Shown piece by piece: positions 1 to 8,814 of a stretch of DNA of 64,000 nucleotides (its first letter is position 1; each line of letters opens with the position of its first letter). Source of the DNA: Bimuria novae-zelandiae CBS 107.79. Lineage: Eukaryota > Ascomycota > Dothideomycetes > Pleosporales > Didymosphaeriaceae. A program made the translations under genes and the position numbers. The DNA lies in assembly GCA_010015655.1 (NCBI GenBank), contig ML976663.1:21497-85496 (forward strand), given 5' to 3'. The notes below the pieces were generated by a model, which did not search any database, had not been told where the DNA came from, and saw only the letters and a program-made list of their open reading frames with translations.

Positions 1-156
1 GTACACCCAGTTCTGTTTATCCTGGATCCAGAACACTACAGCAAGCTTTTCTTCGCGGGTATACAAGCGACGAGAAACACTAGATTCAGCTTCTGGACGC
101 TTATACAATGGGTTATCCTTGCGTGGGCGGCCGGTTTTCTTGCGTTCGGGCGGCAT
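1..156 (-). CDS. Partial DNA-binding-like protein (N-terminal part), cut by left edge
   Basis: An open frame runs on the minus strand from an ATG at 156 to the window edge (52 codons, no stop). It starts MPPERKKTGRPRK, which contains an AT-hook-like GRPRK core, and continues with a charged stretch containing RRLYTREEKLAVVFWIQD. That stretch resembles the start of a small helix-turn-helix domain of the kind found in CENP-B/Pogo-type transposases and proteins derived from them. In the same frame a TAG lies upstream of the ATG, which supports this start. The rest of the gene lies outside the window, so function is unknown; a DNA-binding or transposase-derived protein is an inference from the AT-hook and basic composition only. 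Confidence 0.5.
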   Translation of the reverse strand, partial: MPPERKKTGRPRKDNPLYKRPEAESSVSRRLYTREEKLAVVFWIQDKQNWVY

Positions 157-1055
157 GCTGGTGGTGATGAGGATGAGGAGTTCGGCGATGAGGGGGCTCG
201 TATAGGCAGCCTATTAACTCTGTTAGATGACGTCGATGCGCAGCAAGGTAAAATTCTAGGATAATTGAGCTCGCTGAGACGAGTAGATCGACGTACTCAA
301 CACCAAAAAATGTCACGATATGGTCGAGATGCAAGGCATTGAGTAGATTGTTGCACATTTAGAGCAACAGAGCTCGCATCCAGATTCTGATACCTTGGCA
401 GCCCACTATACCTCCTACGGTTACGTCGCCACCTGCAGCTAGCAGCTAGGCTATCTATTAATTGCAAAACTCTACGGTAGTAAAATTGAACACCCGAGAA
501 TGCTCCGGCTACACCGCCATAGTCGTACCCTGGCAAAACGGAAATAGGTTACAGTTGTCACTCAGTACCAGGTCCAGCCTCGTTGTATTTGATAATTTTG
601 TACGCCGAAGACGATTTGGAATTAGAGGATCGGCTACCATAACCAGTCCACTAATTGGAAGCGAACAACAATCTTTTCCTGCGTCCAGTGTTTGATCCAA
701 TATGAGTCAGCGCTATGTCAGCTGTTGGGTTCCGTGTTGTTCATCGCCGAACCAGGTCATACCGCTACAATGCTGACTGCTGCATTGTCCGAAAAGGCAA
801 GTAAGGGTGGTGTAGACGCTGCTTAATTTCAAAGCAAGATCAGGCGTGGTATTGGCTCATGCAAAATAAGCCGGGCCCTAAAGCTATACATGGTGAAATG
901 TACTCCTATGGGAAGGTCAACGCTCCGTTCCTTGGCTTCGTGTCCGAACCCGGAGAATTGCTTCTCGCGAGAGAGTGCATCCGATGCGTGTGACTTGATG
1001 ATCGCTGCAGCGGGGTAGGTGTCGCATATAATGCCTGCTGTAGGTCCCGTTGCAC
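157..1055. other. No supported gene
   Basis: Several 60-80 codon frames exist on both strands here, but none shows a recognisable domain, consistent splicing or continuity. I see only intergenic DNA between the divergently placed left-edge gene and the GFA-like gene. Confidence 0.5.
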
Positions 1056-1065
1056 TATTTAAATA
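1056..1065 (+). promoter_or_regulatory. TATA-like element of the GFA-like gene
   Basis: A symmetric TATTTAAATA lies 68 bp upstream of the ATG at 1134, a typical spacing for a fungal TATA box. No other core promoter element is obvious. Confidence 0.4.
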
Positions 1066-1133
1066 CAACCACCAACACTCCAGTTTACATCAGCACCACT
1101 CCAAGTGCTCGAATATTGCAATTACTTCGCACA

Positions 1134-1687
1134 ATGGCCCAACAAGGAGGATGCATGTGCGGCAATGTCCGCTACTCGGTCGAGGGTGAGCCTGTAGGAA
1201 AGGTAAAATACGTATCGTAGGCGATTACCGACCTCAACTGACAAGGCAGGCCCTCTGCCACTGCGCCGACTGTCGGAAAATATCCGGATCCACCTATTCC
1301 ACCAACGCAATCTTCCCTGGGAACCAATTCAAGCTCACACAGGGCACCCCAAAACAGCATGCCAAAACGGCCAACTCGGGCAACCAGATTACCAGCTATT
1401 TTTGGTACGTTTCCAGCGCCAGTATTCCATCGATGTTAATCGTGCGCTAGCGGAGATTGTGGTTCTACGATGTGGAGGGAGACGTCTGCCTCCGAAGGCA
1501 CTAAGATTCTCAAAGTATTTAAGCTGTGCGCTGCAGATCGGTTTGTGAGACTGACGGCGACTAGGTCGGCACTCTGGACGATGCAAGTGCTATGGCAGAT
1601 GCGAAGCCAGTTACGGAACTCTTTTCTTCATCTCGTGCTCCCTGGGTGCTAGCCATCCCGGGTGCCCAACAGAAGGATGCTATGTGA
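1134..1687 (+). CDS. GFA/CENP-V domain protein (glutathione-dependent formaldehyde-activating enzyme-like)
   Basis: Four exons (1134-1202, 1250-1404, 1451-1514, 1565-1687) join in frame to 136 residues, the usual size of this family. Exon 1 gives MAQQGGCMCGNVRYSVEG, the first zinc-binding CxC. Exon 2 supplies CHCADCRKISG, the second cysteine cluster. Exons 2 and 3 join to rebuild CGDCGSTMW, the third. These are the conserved zinc ligands of the GFA fold. All introns are GT-AG and about 46-50 bp. Family members are small cytosolic zinc proteins; the founder was thought to help glutathione react with formaldehyde, but most fungal members have no proven substrate. It converges on TFB5, with about 106 bp between the stops. 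The family call is firm; the substrate is unknown. Confidence 0.9.
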
Positions 1688-1793
1688 GCTCGATGTGGCA
1701 TTGGCGACGGAAAGTGGAGTCTGGAATGGACATGGCGGACGGCGGACGAAGGACGGCGAAAAAAGGTTGAAGTTTGGCTAAGCTCAAAGCAAT

Positions 1794-2121
1794 CTACTCG
1801 TCTTCATCGTTTTGTTTGACCTCGATTCGCCTTGCAATCTCCTGCGATGTATTAGTGGCATGCTGCGCTCTAGGAGCAGGGCCACGTACGTATTGCACTG
1901 TGCGCTTCAACTCGGCAACTTTGTCATTCTTCACCAAGAGGTGTTCTTCATCCCCAACGTCTTCGATCACGTATTTGTTGCCGGACTCCTTGTCGATGGT
2001 CAGGATCAAAGCTTTGATAGACGGGTCGCATTTCACGAGGGTGCCTGATCGGTACGTCAGTTTTCCGGTCTAGTTTGTAGTAGGAGGGCGGGAGGAGCGT
2101 ACCGGGCACCGCCTTCACCAT
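1794..2121 (-). CDS. tfb5: TFIIH subunit TFB5 (TTDA/p8 homologue)
   Basis: Two exons (2121-2103 and 2044-1794) splice to 89 residues beginning MVKAVPGTLVKCDPSIKALI. The pattern CDPSIKALIL, then YVIEDVGDEEHLLVK, then an acidic tail matches TFB5/TTDA, a roughly 70-residue subunit of the TFIIH core that stabilises Ssl2/XPB-p52 and is needed for nucleotide excision repair and transcription initiation. The first exon encodes only six complete codons, so the start is missed if the intron is not seen. The 58-bp intron has a GTACG donor and a CAG acceptor. The extra C-terminal 15-20 residues (polar, acidic) are typical of filamentous fungal copies. It is divergent from the membrane protein gene, with about 390 bp between starts. 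Confidence 0.92.
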
Positions 2122-2510
2122 GTTGTGTGAGTGCGAAGGGTGCAGAGACGTAGTTGAGGGAGAGGTATCTTTAGTGGCTCATGAGGTGCCCAAGAACGAG
2201 GCGCACGTCAACGCCGAGATCCGTGTGAACCCTGATCACCACACGCTTTCCCTTTTTGGGATATGGTACCCATTCATCAAGCATCCGTGAGCTTCCGCAT
2301 CGTTGAGTATGCCTGCATCGCATATACCTCCCACACTTCCTGCGCTCCTTTCTGTACTCCAGATATACCGTACAAATCATGACTGATTGACAAAGCCCAT
2401 TGGTCTGGCTATCCGCTTGCGTGCTGTTTAACCTATCTGTTCGCGCCCACGTCATCGGGACTTGTCTCACATTACCTTCTATCCACGGTGCAGCGCTCCA
2501 AACAGCAAAG

Positions 2511-3359
2511 ATGCACTATGGCCATTCAAGAATGCCGTTTAACTTGATCGTCGCCATGATATCTCTCCCAGCGCCTTTGCTGTCCCTCATTGCCTTGTTA
2601 CCAATGACTACTGTTGCTCAGAGCACAACATCCAGTCTCACATCCGAAGCGACCATATCGACGTCGACGTCGCGCTCGCAATTCTCGCCTACGCGATCGA
2701 TGACAACCTCTTTCACGTCCTCCATCGTATCTAACACCACGACCCCCTCATCCTCCTCACCCACAGACTCGGGCACCCCGCCCACGAACGACATCCTCCC
2801 GGGGAGCAGCCTTCCGGACCAAGACCCCAACGAACGCGTCTTCCACTACTACTGGCTCATTCTCGCCCTCTTCGGGGTCTTTGTAGCAACCTTTCTATGG
2901 TGGATAAACCGGCGACGGCGAAAACGAAAGGAACAAATGCGACTCAGCGGGCAGAATGCACTTGCACGGGACATGGAGGGCTGGATAAACACAAGGAGAT
3001 GGTTCCACGGCGCATGGAGACCGAACCAAACGCGCGCTTTTTTACGAAGAGAAGAAGGGCTCAATGAGCACGGGGAAGCGCCGCCGCCGTACCAAGCCAA
3101 AGACGACGTAACGGTCACACAGGGTCCACCGCAGGATCCAGCGAGCGGCTTATCAATACCTTTGAGGACGCTTTCGAGGGATGAGGTGGATGCTGGGCGT
3201 CCACCTGACTATCGGGACATGACTAGTCGCGGAAAGGCATCTACAATACGACCGGGGACTGCGACTTCCCACGGTGGGGCAGCAGACTCAGCACCCAGGT
3301 CATCGATTAGGAATCTGATACCAGAGCACAGTGCTCAAGAAGGACACACGCGGGACTGA
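2511..3359 (+). CDS. Mucin-like single-pass membrane protein with PY motifs
   Basis: One exon, 282 residues from the ATG at 2511; a second in-frame ATG at 2532 gives a cleaner signal peptide (MPFNLIVAMISLPAPLLSLI). After the signal comes a Ser/Thr-rich ectodomain of about 85 residues, likely O-glycosylated, then one transmembrane helix (YYWLILALFGVFVATFLWW) followed by a basic stop-transfer run (NRRRRKRKE). The cytoplasmic tail of about 170 residues carries two PY-type motifs, PPPY and PPDY, which bind WW domains of Rsp5/Nedd4 ubiquitin ligases. This architecture (signal, S/T-rich, TM, PY tail) is common among fungal wall-sensor or membrane-adaptor proteins, but no conserved catalytic domain is visible. 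The ligand or pathway is unknown. Confidence 0.75.
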   Translation: MHYGHSRMPFNLIVAMISLPAPLLSLIALLPMTTVAQSTTSSLTSEATISTSTSRSQFSPTRSMTTSFTSSIVSNTTTPSSSSPTDSGTPPTNDILPGSSLPDQDPNERVFHYYWLILALFGVFVATFLWWINRRRRKRKEQMRLSGQNALARDMEGWINTRRWFHGAWRPNQTRAFLRREEGLNEHGEAPPPYQAKDDVTVTQGPPQDPASGLSIPLRTLSRDEVDAGRPPDYRDMTSRGKASTIRPGTATSHGGAADSAPRSSIRNLIPEHSAQEGHTRD

Positions 3360-3510
3360 GGTTGTATGTGTATCTACGCCGTTTTGAATGACGAACTTAT
3401 GTCATGACCAGCTTTCACGCTGTCTCATTGCAGATGCTGAAACAGTTCAAACCACGCATGCATAGCGGTCAGCCGCATGCCATTTCCACGGCCATCCTCG
3501 TGAGCAGTCA

Positions 3511-4282
3511 TCAGTAACCTGATGCTGACGCTGGCGTTGCATACACCCCATCAGAATATGGCAAAGATGGGAGCTCGGTCGATGCAGCCTCATACCCACC
3601 GTTACCACCACTGGCGGACATGCTGCTAGGTGGCGAGGTTGGTGGAGGGCCATTGGCAGCCATTTCGCCCGAGTACTTCTTGATGGATGAAGCAGTGAGC
3701 GTAGTGTTAGATCCCGGATATCCAGTGTAGCCCGATGTACCAAGGGTGGAATTATTACAAGGCGGGCCCGTCGAGCCAGATGAAGTCAGGGCGAGCGTCC
3801 CAGTAGAGACGGCGGTGCCATACGCAGAACTCGAAGGAGTTCCCGCGATAGTCGAATTACCGTATTTGGCCTCGGCGTTGGGATGGGATTCGCATAAGTA
3901 TGAGGTGTACTCTGAATGGCCGGAGTGAACGTTCCACTACCCGATGGAAATGGATTCGCATAAGCATAAGATGGACTCTGACTGACTGAAGGGTCTGTCC
4001 GGCTGGCAGGAATCGCCGTCACATCCGGCCCATAGCAGCTAAAATCGCCTGGCCCGCTGCATACCCCGATCGGACTCGGCTGCGGCACGTCGAAAGGTGT
4101 CGCGGTGAGCAGAGCGCTGAGCGGACAGTACGCAGTGGAAAAGATTGCAGGACTGAACTGAGGTTGTACTATCTAGGAGCTACAGAAGGTATAGGTACGC
4201 AAGCGTAAACAACGCTAGTCCTAGACAGGTATACCACTCTCAGAAAGGTGAGTAGCAACCAAGCGAGGGTAGGAGTACCCAT
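3511..4282 (-). pseudogene. Ser/Thr/Pro-rich secreted protein with a reading-frame break
   Basis: The ATG at 4282 opens a signal-peptide-like exon (MGTPTLAWLLLTFLRV, ending 4235). After a 62-bp GT-AG intron the frame continues from 4172 through FSPAIFSTAYCPLSALL and a Ser/Pro/Tyr-rich segment with the repeated phrase YANP. That frame dies at 3786. A second frame, open from about 3930 to the TGA at 3511, encodes a Gly/Ser/Thr/Asn-rich tail with N-glycosylation sites (GNSTIAG, CNNSTLG, GSNTTL). Both frames look coding by composition, so either a small indel (a C-run near 3885 is a candidate) or an unrecognised splice joins them; the best GT-AG solution in the overlap is only 28 bp, too short for a normal intron. 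No domain is recognised. It could be a secreted or wall protein or its recent pseudogene. Confidence 0.5.
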
Positions 4283-4793
4283 CTCATAGGGTAAGAGCCA
4301 TAAACCGTGACAAAAGGCCACGCGGTGTCGTTAGGACCCCCGAAGTGCGCTACGCACCCAATCGATTTGACCAGGTCGCTTTGATCTAGAGGATTCGGGA
4401 CGCCCCACGTTGTTACCCACATCTCCTCCTTGCACTGGTAATCTTTGAACGCGCGGCTATATTAACGTCTATCACTGTTGGTCGAAAAACACCCTTCACC
4501 GAAACGAAACGAGCTTCTAAAAACGATTATTCCTTACAACGAGCCTATATAGATATTATTTAGGCTTTAATACTTTCTTCGTTTATTATTTCTCCTAGAG
4601 CTAACCTGTGTAATAAAAATTATAATAACTTTAAGTATACTATTAATTATTAAATCTATAGTATCTAACTTTACTTAAGCTTTTAATTTTTATATACCTC
4701 TTACTACTGATATCTTCTAAATTTTTAGAGGATTTAGATAATGCTCGTCCTAGATAAAACGATAAATAAAAATTATATTAATATTTAGTATAT
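4283..4793. other. Edge of AT-rich, RIP-like block
   Basis: Composition changes sharply near 4440-4560 from mixed sequence to AT-rich, TpA-rich DNA with stops in all frames. A 60-codon open frame at 4240-4422 on the minus strand overlaps the secreted-protein exon out of frame and is not supported. The AT-rich part is probably an unidentified degraded repeat into which the TIR element at 4794 inserted. Confidence 0.5.
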
Positions 4794-5056
4794 ATGTCCG
4801 TACGCAGGGGCGATACGGCGAAGGGTATTCTATAAGGCCCAATACGTGATCACGTGATTGTCTTATATAATGTCCTTGCGTAGCTTGCCTCCTAAAATAT
4901 TACCACCTTCGTTCGTATAATAGAGAGATAGAGTAATTACACGAACTAGTTACCCTCTTTATTACTTTATACGCTATATATACTATATAAACCTCTTATC
5001 TTACTATACTATGCCTACCCTATGTATAGCTAGCTATAAGAGCCCTATTAACACTA
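4794..5056 (+). repeat. Left 263-bp terminal inverted repeat of the outer element
   Basis: Pairs over its whole length with 14978-15240. Differences are nearly all transitions of RIP type, for example TCTATAAGG here against TCTACAAGG in the right arm. Contains the palindrome ACGTGATCACGTGA. Confidence 0.85.
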
Positions 5057-5105
5057 CCGTGTCCGTGCACCCAATGCACGGATTCAGCTAACGCACGCTG
5101 AACAC
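5057..5105 (+). repeat. Left terminal inverted repeat of the Fot1-like element
   Basis: About 49 bp, a near-perfect match to the reverse complement of 7118-7166 with a few transitions. Confidence 0.85.
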
Positions 5106-5189
5106 TATAAACGCTTTATTAGAAATAAGGCTATAGAACTACCCACGATTAATATTATCACGAGATTTTCTTATTGGGTAGTAAGTTAA

Positions 5190-7068
5190 TAGCTGCGATT
5201 TATTTGCACTATTTAAATCTATCTAGAAGCTTGATATTGCGGCCACTGCGTGTAGATTTAGTTAGGGCAGTAGATGCGCCCTCTGAGGCCTCCCTAATAT
5301 CTGCAGTATTAATAACACGTTTCTGACGCTTTCTGCTCTGTAGAGATGGCTGAGAGGGCTTTCTCTTACCCTTTTGGGATAATTATAGAGCTTTTTCTGC
5401 GTTACGGGCAGACTTCTAGGCAGCGCGCTGAGCTGCCTTTTTAGCCCTCTCCTTCTTCTTTACCTTCTTAGCTACCTCTCGCGCAGCACGCTTTTCCTGC
5501 TAGATTTTCTCCTTGTATAGCTTAGCTACCTTCTTTAGCTCTACTATCTTTACTTTTTAAAGCTACTACTACTTATCTTCTTACTCTTTAATAAATTAAT
5601 AAATACGTGCCTCCCTTATCTTCCTTAGTAACTAGAAGACTAATCTACTACAATACTCTTAACGCTATTAGAGATCTAGAGTCTTACCCTTCTTTTTACG
5701 CTTTTGCTTTATTAATAGCGCCTGCCTTAGCCTATTATTTTTATAGTGGAGAAGCTTATTTTGCATAAAAAGGTAGTAAAGCAACTAACGAAGCTTCTAT
5801 ATATTTTTACTACCCTAATCCTTAACTATAGAGCGTATAAGCCTATTTATTTTTCTCTAGTTATAATTACTAAGCCCTAATAGAGAGCTATTGCTTAATT
5901 CTTAATAGTAGGTAAACCTATTAAGGATAGGATTAAGATTAGGTAGTAATATACTTATTACTCTAAAAGAGCTAAGGATGGTTAATTCCTTAAAAAAGGC
6001 CTTCTATACATTCTAAAATAAGGGGAAGAAGTTACTTTTAGTAATAAAAGCTAGGTCCTCGCTTTTATTAAGGTATTATAATAGCTCTGCTAAATAGGCT
6101 ATTAATAGAGGCTTAAATATTATAACGTTAAGTAGCTAAAGCGTATAAGTTAAATAAGGAGGTAAGATAGCAAGCAGGATCCTATTCTAATTATAGTAGT
6201 TAATAAAGTCTATAGTAATATAAGATCTGTAGCTGTCTACAATTAAAAGTTATAATAATTATTAAGTCTTCTTTTTTATATAGCGATTAAACACCTGTTT
6301 AAGCTAGGTAAGCCCGATATCGTTATTTATCTAGCTAGAGGGTGATAAAGTAATAAAGTCTTTATAATATCCTGCCTTAATATCCTCTACCTAGCTTAAT
6401 TGGATGCCCTTGTTGGCAGCCTTATAGATAAGGCTTGGCGGTAGAGCTAATCTATTAGCGTAGATACATGCCAGGAGCGTAATCCACGCGCGATTACTAT
6501 TCTAGAGTAATGCCCTAACCTCCTTCTTCTCCTATATTTGTCTGCTGAATATCCTCTTTAATCTACTAACGATACTAATTAGGTAGCCTTTCTTATCTAT
6601 ATTATAGATATAATAAGGATCTATGCGATATTGATCTATCTTACTATATAAAAGGTTAAAAAAGTAGCGGTATTTATCTACTAAATTAGTGTTGTGGCGA
6701 TTACTATCCATCCCGACTATCTATCGTAAGATAAGATAAATGCTATGTTAGTTAATAAAGCGCGTAACCTAGCTCTCGCTAACTAGCTCCTTTATTATTG
6801 TAGAGGCGAAATTTTGTATCATCTCCCTAGTAGGAGGTATATGTCTCTCTGTGAGTCCTTTAATATATCGTACGAACTCCTGCTCTTGCTGTGGGTTGAG
6901 CTTTCGTTAATCGTTTGTAGTGGCTGCAAGCGACGCGGTAACACCTCGGTGCCTTCGCGATAGTGTACTGCAATTGATACCATATCTAGTAGCAACTTCT
7001 GTATATGAAAAGTCTTCTCCTTGTTCTCGCGATTTGATTTCATCAATTGCAGCCTGAATTGGGTCCAT
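5190..7068 (-). pseudogene. Fot1/Pogo-type DDE transposase, inactivated by RIP-like stops
   Basis: Translation from the ATG at 7068 begins MDPIQAAIDEIKSREQGEDF and runs through a psq/CENP-B-like helix-turn-helix (ATRYGINCSTLSRRHRG) before a TAA at 6909-6907. Reading on past the stop in the same frame, recognisable family sequence resumes (RKLNPQQEQEFVRYIKGLTE, then MDSNRHN and DPYYIYN), with TAA/TAG where Gln or Trp codons are expected (for example SES-stop-VTRF). A basic C-terminal part reaches about 5190. Active copies would cut and paste at TA dinucleotides. The many stops make this copy non-functional. Confidence 0.85.
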
Positions 7069-7117
7069 ATTGGTGGAGTTATCGCGTGTTGAAGGATAGG
7101 GAGTTTTGACGCGTTCG

Positions 7118-7166
7118 GTGTTCCGCGTGCATTGGCTGAATCCGTGCATTGGGTGCACGGACACGG
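7118..7166 (-). repeat. Right terminal inverted repeat of the Fot1-like element
   Basis: Inverse of 5057-5105; keeps more GC (GGACACGG end, CCAATGCACGCGGAACACC in reverse complement) than the left copy. Confidence 0.85.
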
Positions 7167-7651
7167 TAATTAGTAGTTAACTAGTAACGTTAACCGCAAA
7201 TTAGCAAGAAGGAAGATAAAAGTTAACTTAAGTAAATAGATTTTTTTATTTTATTACCTATCTTAACAAATAGAGGTTAATTTCTTAATTATATAGAAAA
7301 GACTTAGTACTACTTGCAGAACTAGTATAGGGGAGTAAATAGTGCTATAGTAAGGACACTATACAAGAAGAGAGAAAGACTATACGATAAGCACCACCTA
7401 ATAATAAGACTATATAAACAAGTAACTAGCTATAACCCTTTATACGAAACTAATTAATTAATTAAATAATATAAACTTATAATATTACGCTATTAGTTAC
7501 TAAACTTTTTACCTTAAGTAGTAGTTATCCTATATAATATAAGAAGCTAGAATAATATCCGTGCATATAAATAATATATAAAGGACATAAGGATATTAAT
7601 AGTAACACTAATAAGGGATACTAACCTAGAATTTTAAAAAGATAAAATTAA
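7167..7651. other. Internal part of the outer TIR element
   Basis: AT-rich DNA between the Fot1-like insertion and the retrotransposon. Stops occur in all frames and no gene is visible. Confidence 0.6.
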
Positions 7652-7656
7652 TATAG

Positions 7657-8134
7657 TGTTATGAGGTGCTCACACCTTGTTCCAATCTAGGTTAGGGCGG
7701 TAAGGTATTATAGTGCTTTATAGATTATTTAGTAGTATAAGGTAATGCGACACTTAGCGCAAGGCTAAATAATTTAATTTTATAATAAAATAAGATAACT
7801 ATTAGTCTATATAGGAGAATGTACTTGTATAGAAGATATATAAGTTAACTATAAGAAAGGAAATAATATAGGAGAATCTACTATACTATATACTAGTCTA
7901 TTTCTTCCTCTATCTCTAGGTGATCTAGCCCTCTTGGCGGATCACTGTAGTTTAAAGCTCTTAGCAGATCACCTTAATCTAGAGCTACTATTAAATTAGA
8001 GTTATATAACCCTAGTTAATATAAGCAACCCCGTAAGTCTTTATAAGCTAGTTATAGTATAACTTTTTTTTACCTCCCCTTATTTATTGTTATTTATAGT
8101 CGTGTTATTATCTAGGTCCCTTAAGCTCGTAATA
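7657..8134 (-). repeat. 3' LTR of the Gypsy element
   Basis: 478-bp direct repeat of 14324-14800. It ends TA where the other copy ends CA, a C-to-T change. It shares its first part with the solo LTR at 35096-35539. Confidence 0.9.
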
Positions 8135-8151
8135 TTATCCCCCTTTTTAAA
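8135..8151 (-). other. Polypurine tract of the Gypsy element
   Basis: On the minus strand the bases next to the 3' LTR read AAAAAGGGGGATAA, a polypurine tract that primes plus-strand DNA synthesis. Its position fixes the element's orientation. Confidence 0.8.
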
Positions 8152-8814
8152 GTAATTATCCTAATACTTATTATTTTATAATTATATAGCGGCGCTAGCG
8201 TGCGCGCGTATAAGTAGCTATTAAGGCCCTTACTATAAGTTTGCCTTATACCTTTTTTACTACCTTTCTAATTATGCCTAAAGTCTTAATAATATCTTTT
8301 AACTAATATTACTAAGACTAAATAAAGGCTATTCTAGACGTAAGCGTAGAGATACTAACTCTATATAATTATTATAAAGAAAAGGGGCTAAAGTGCGTAG
8401 TAAAGTTATTTACTAGTTTTTACGCTTATTATATTTAGGTAAAAGTTTAGTATAGTCTAGTTTTAATGCGGACTAAGCGTTAAGAAATAAAGGTAAAGTA
8501 ATACTATTTTTAAAGTAATATTTTTTATTTAAAGAAGGACCTAGCTTAGAGAGAATAAAAGTTATTTAATATTTAAAAGAAAAAGTATTATTATAAGTTA
8601 AAAAAATTATATTAATAAAGAAGTTAGAGCGTTTTAAGCGTAAGACTAAGATTTTAGACCCTTTTTCTTCTAAGAGTATAAACGCCAGTGCCCTTGTTCT
8701 ATCTTTACTATTACTACTTATATCTAACTTAGGCTAGTTATAGGCTAACTTATTTACTCTTTTTAACCCTTTTACGTCTTTTAATTTTTCTAAATTCTTA
8801 GCTAATCTGGCCGC

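Larger units (their letters stand above)
5057..7166 (-). mobile_element. Fot1/Pogo-like Tc1-mariner element, RIP-degraded
   Basis: A 2.1-kb element bounded by inverted repeats of about 49 bp (CCGTGTCCGTGCACCCAATG at each end) and flanked by TA on both sides (5055-5056, 7167-7168), the target duplication of the Tc1/mariner superfamily. It lies just inside the left arm of the outer element; the undisrupted right arm shows the matching empty-site sequence near 14975. Each terminal repeat contains its own hairpin (CCGTGCA, 5-nt loop, TGCACGG). It encodes a decayed transposase on the minus strand. Confidence 0.85.
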
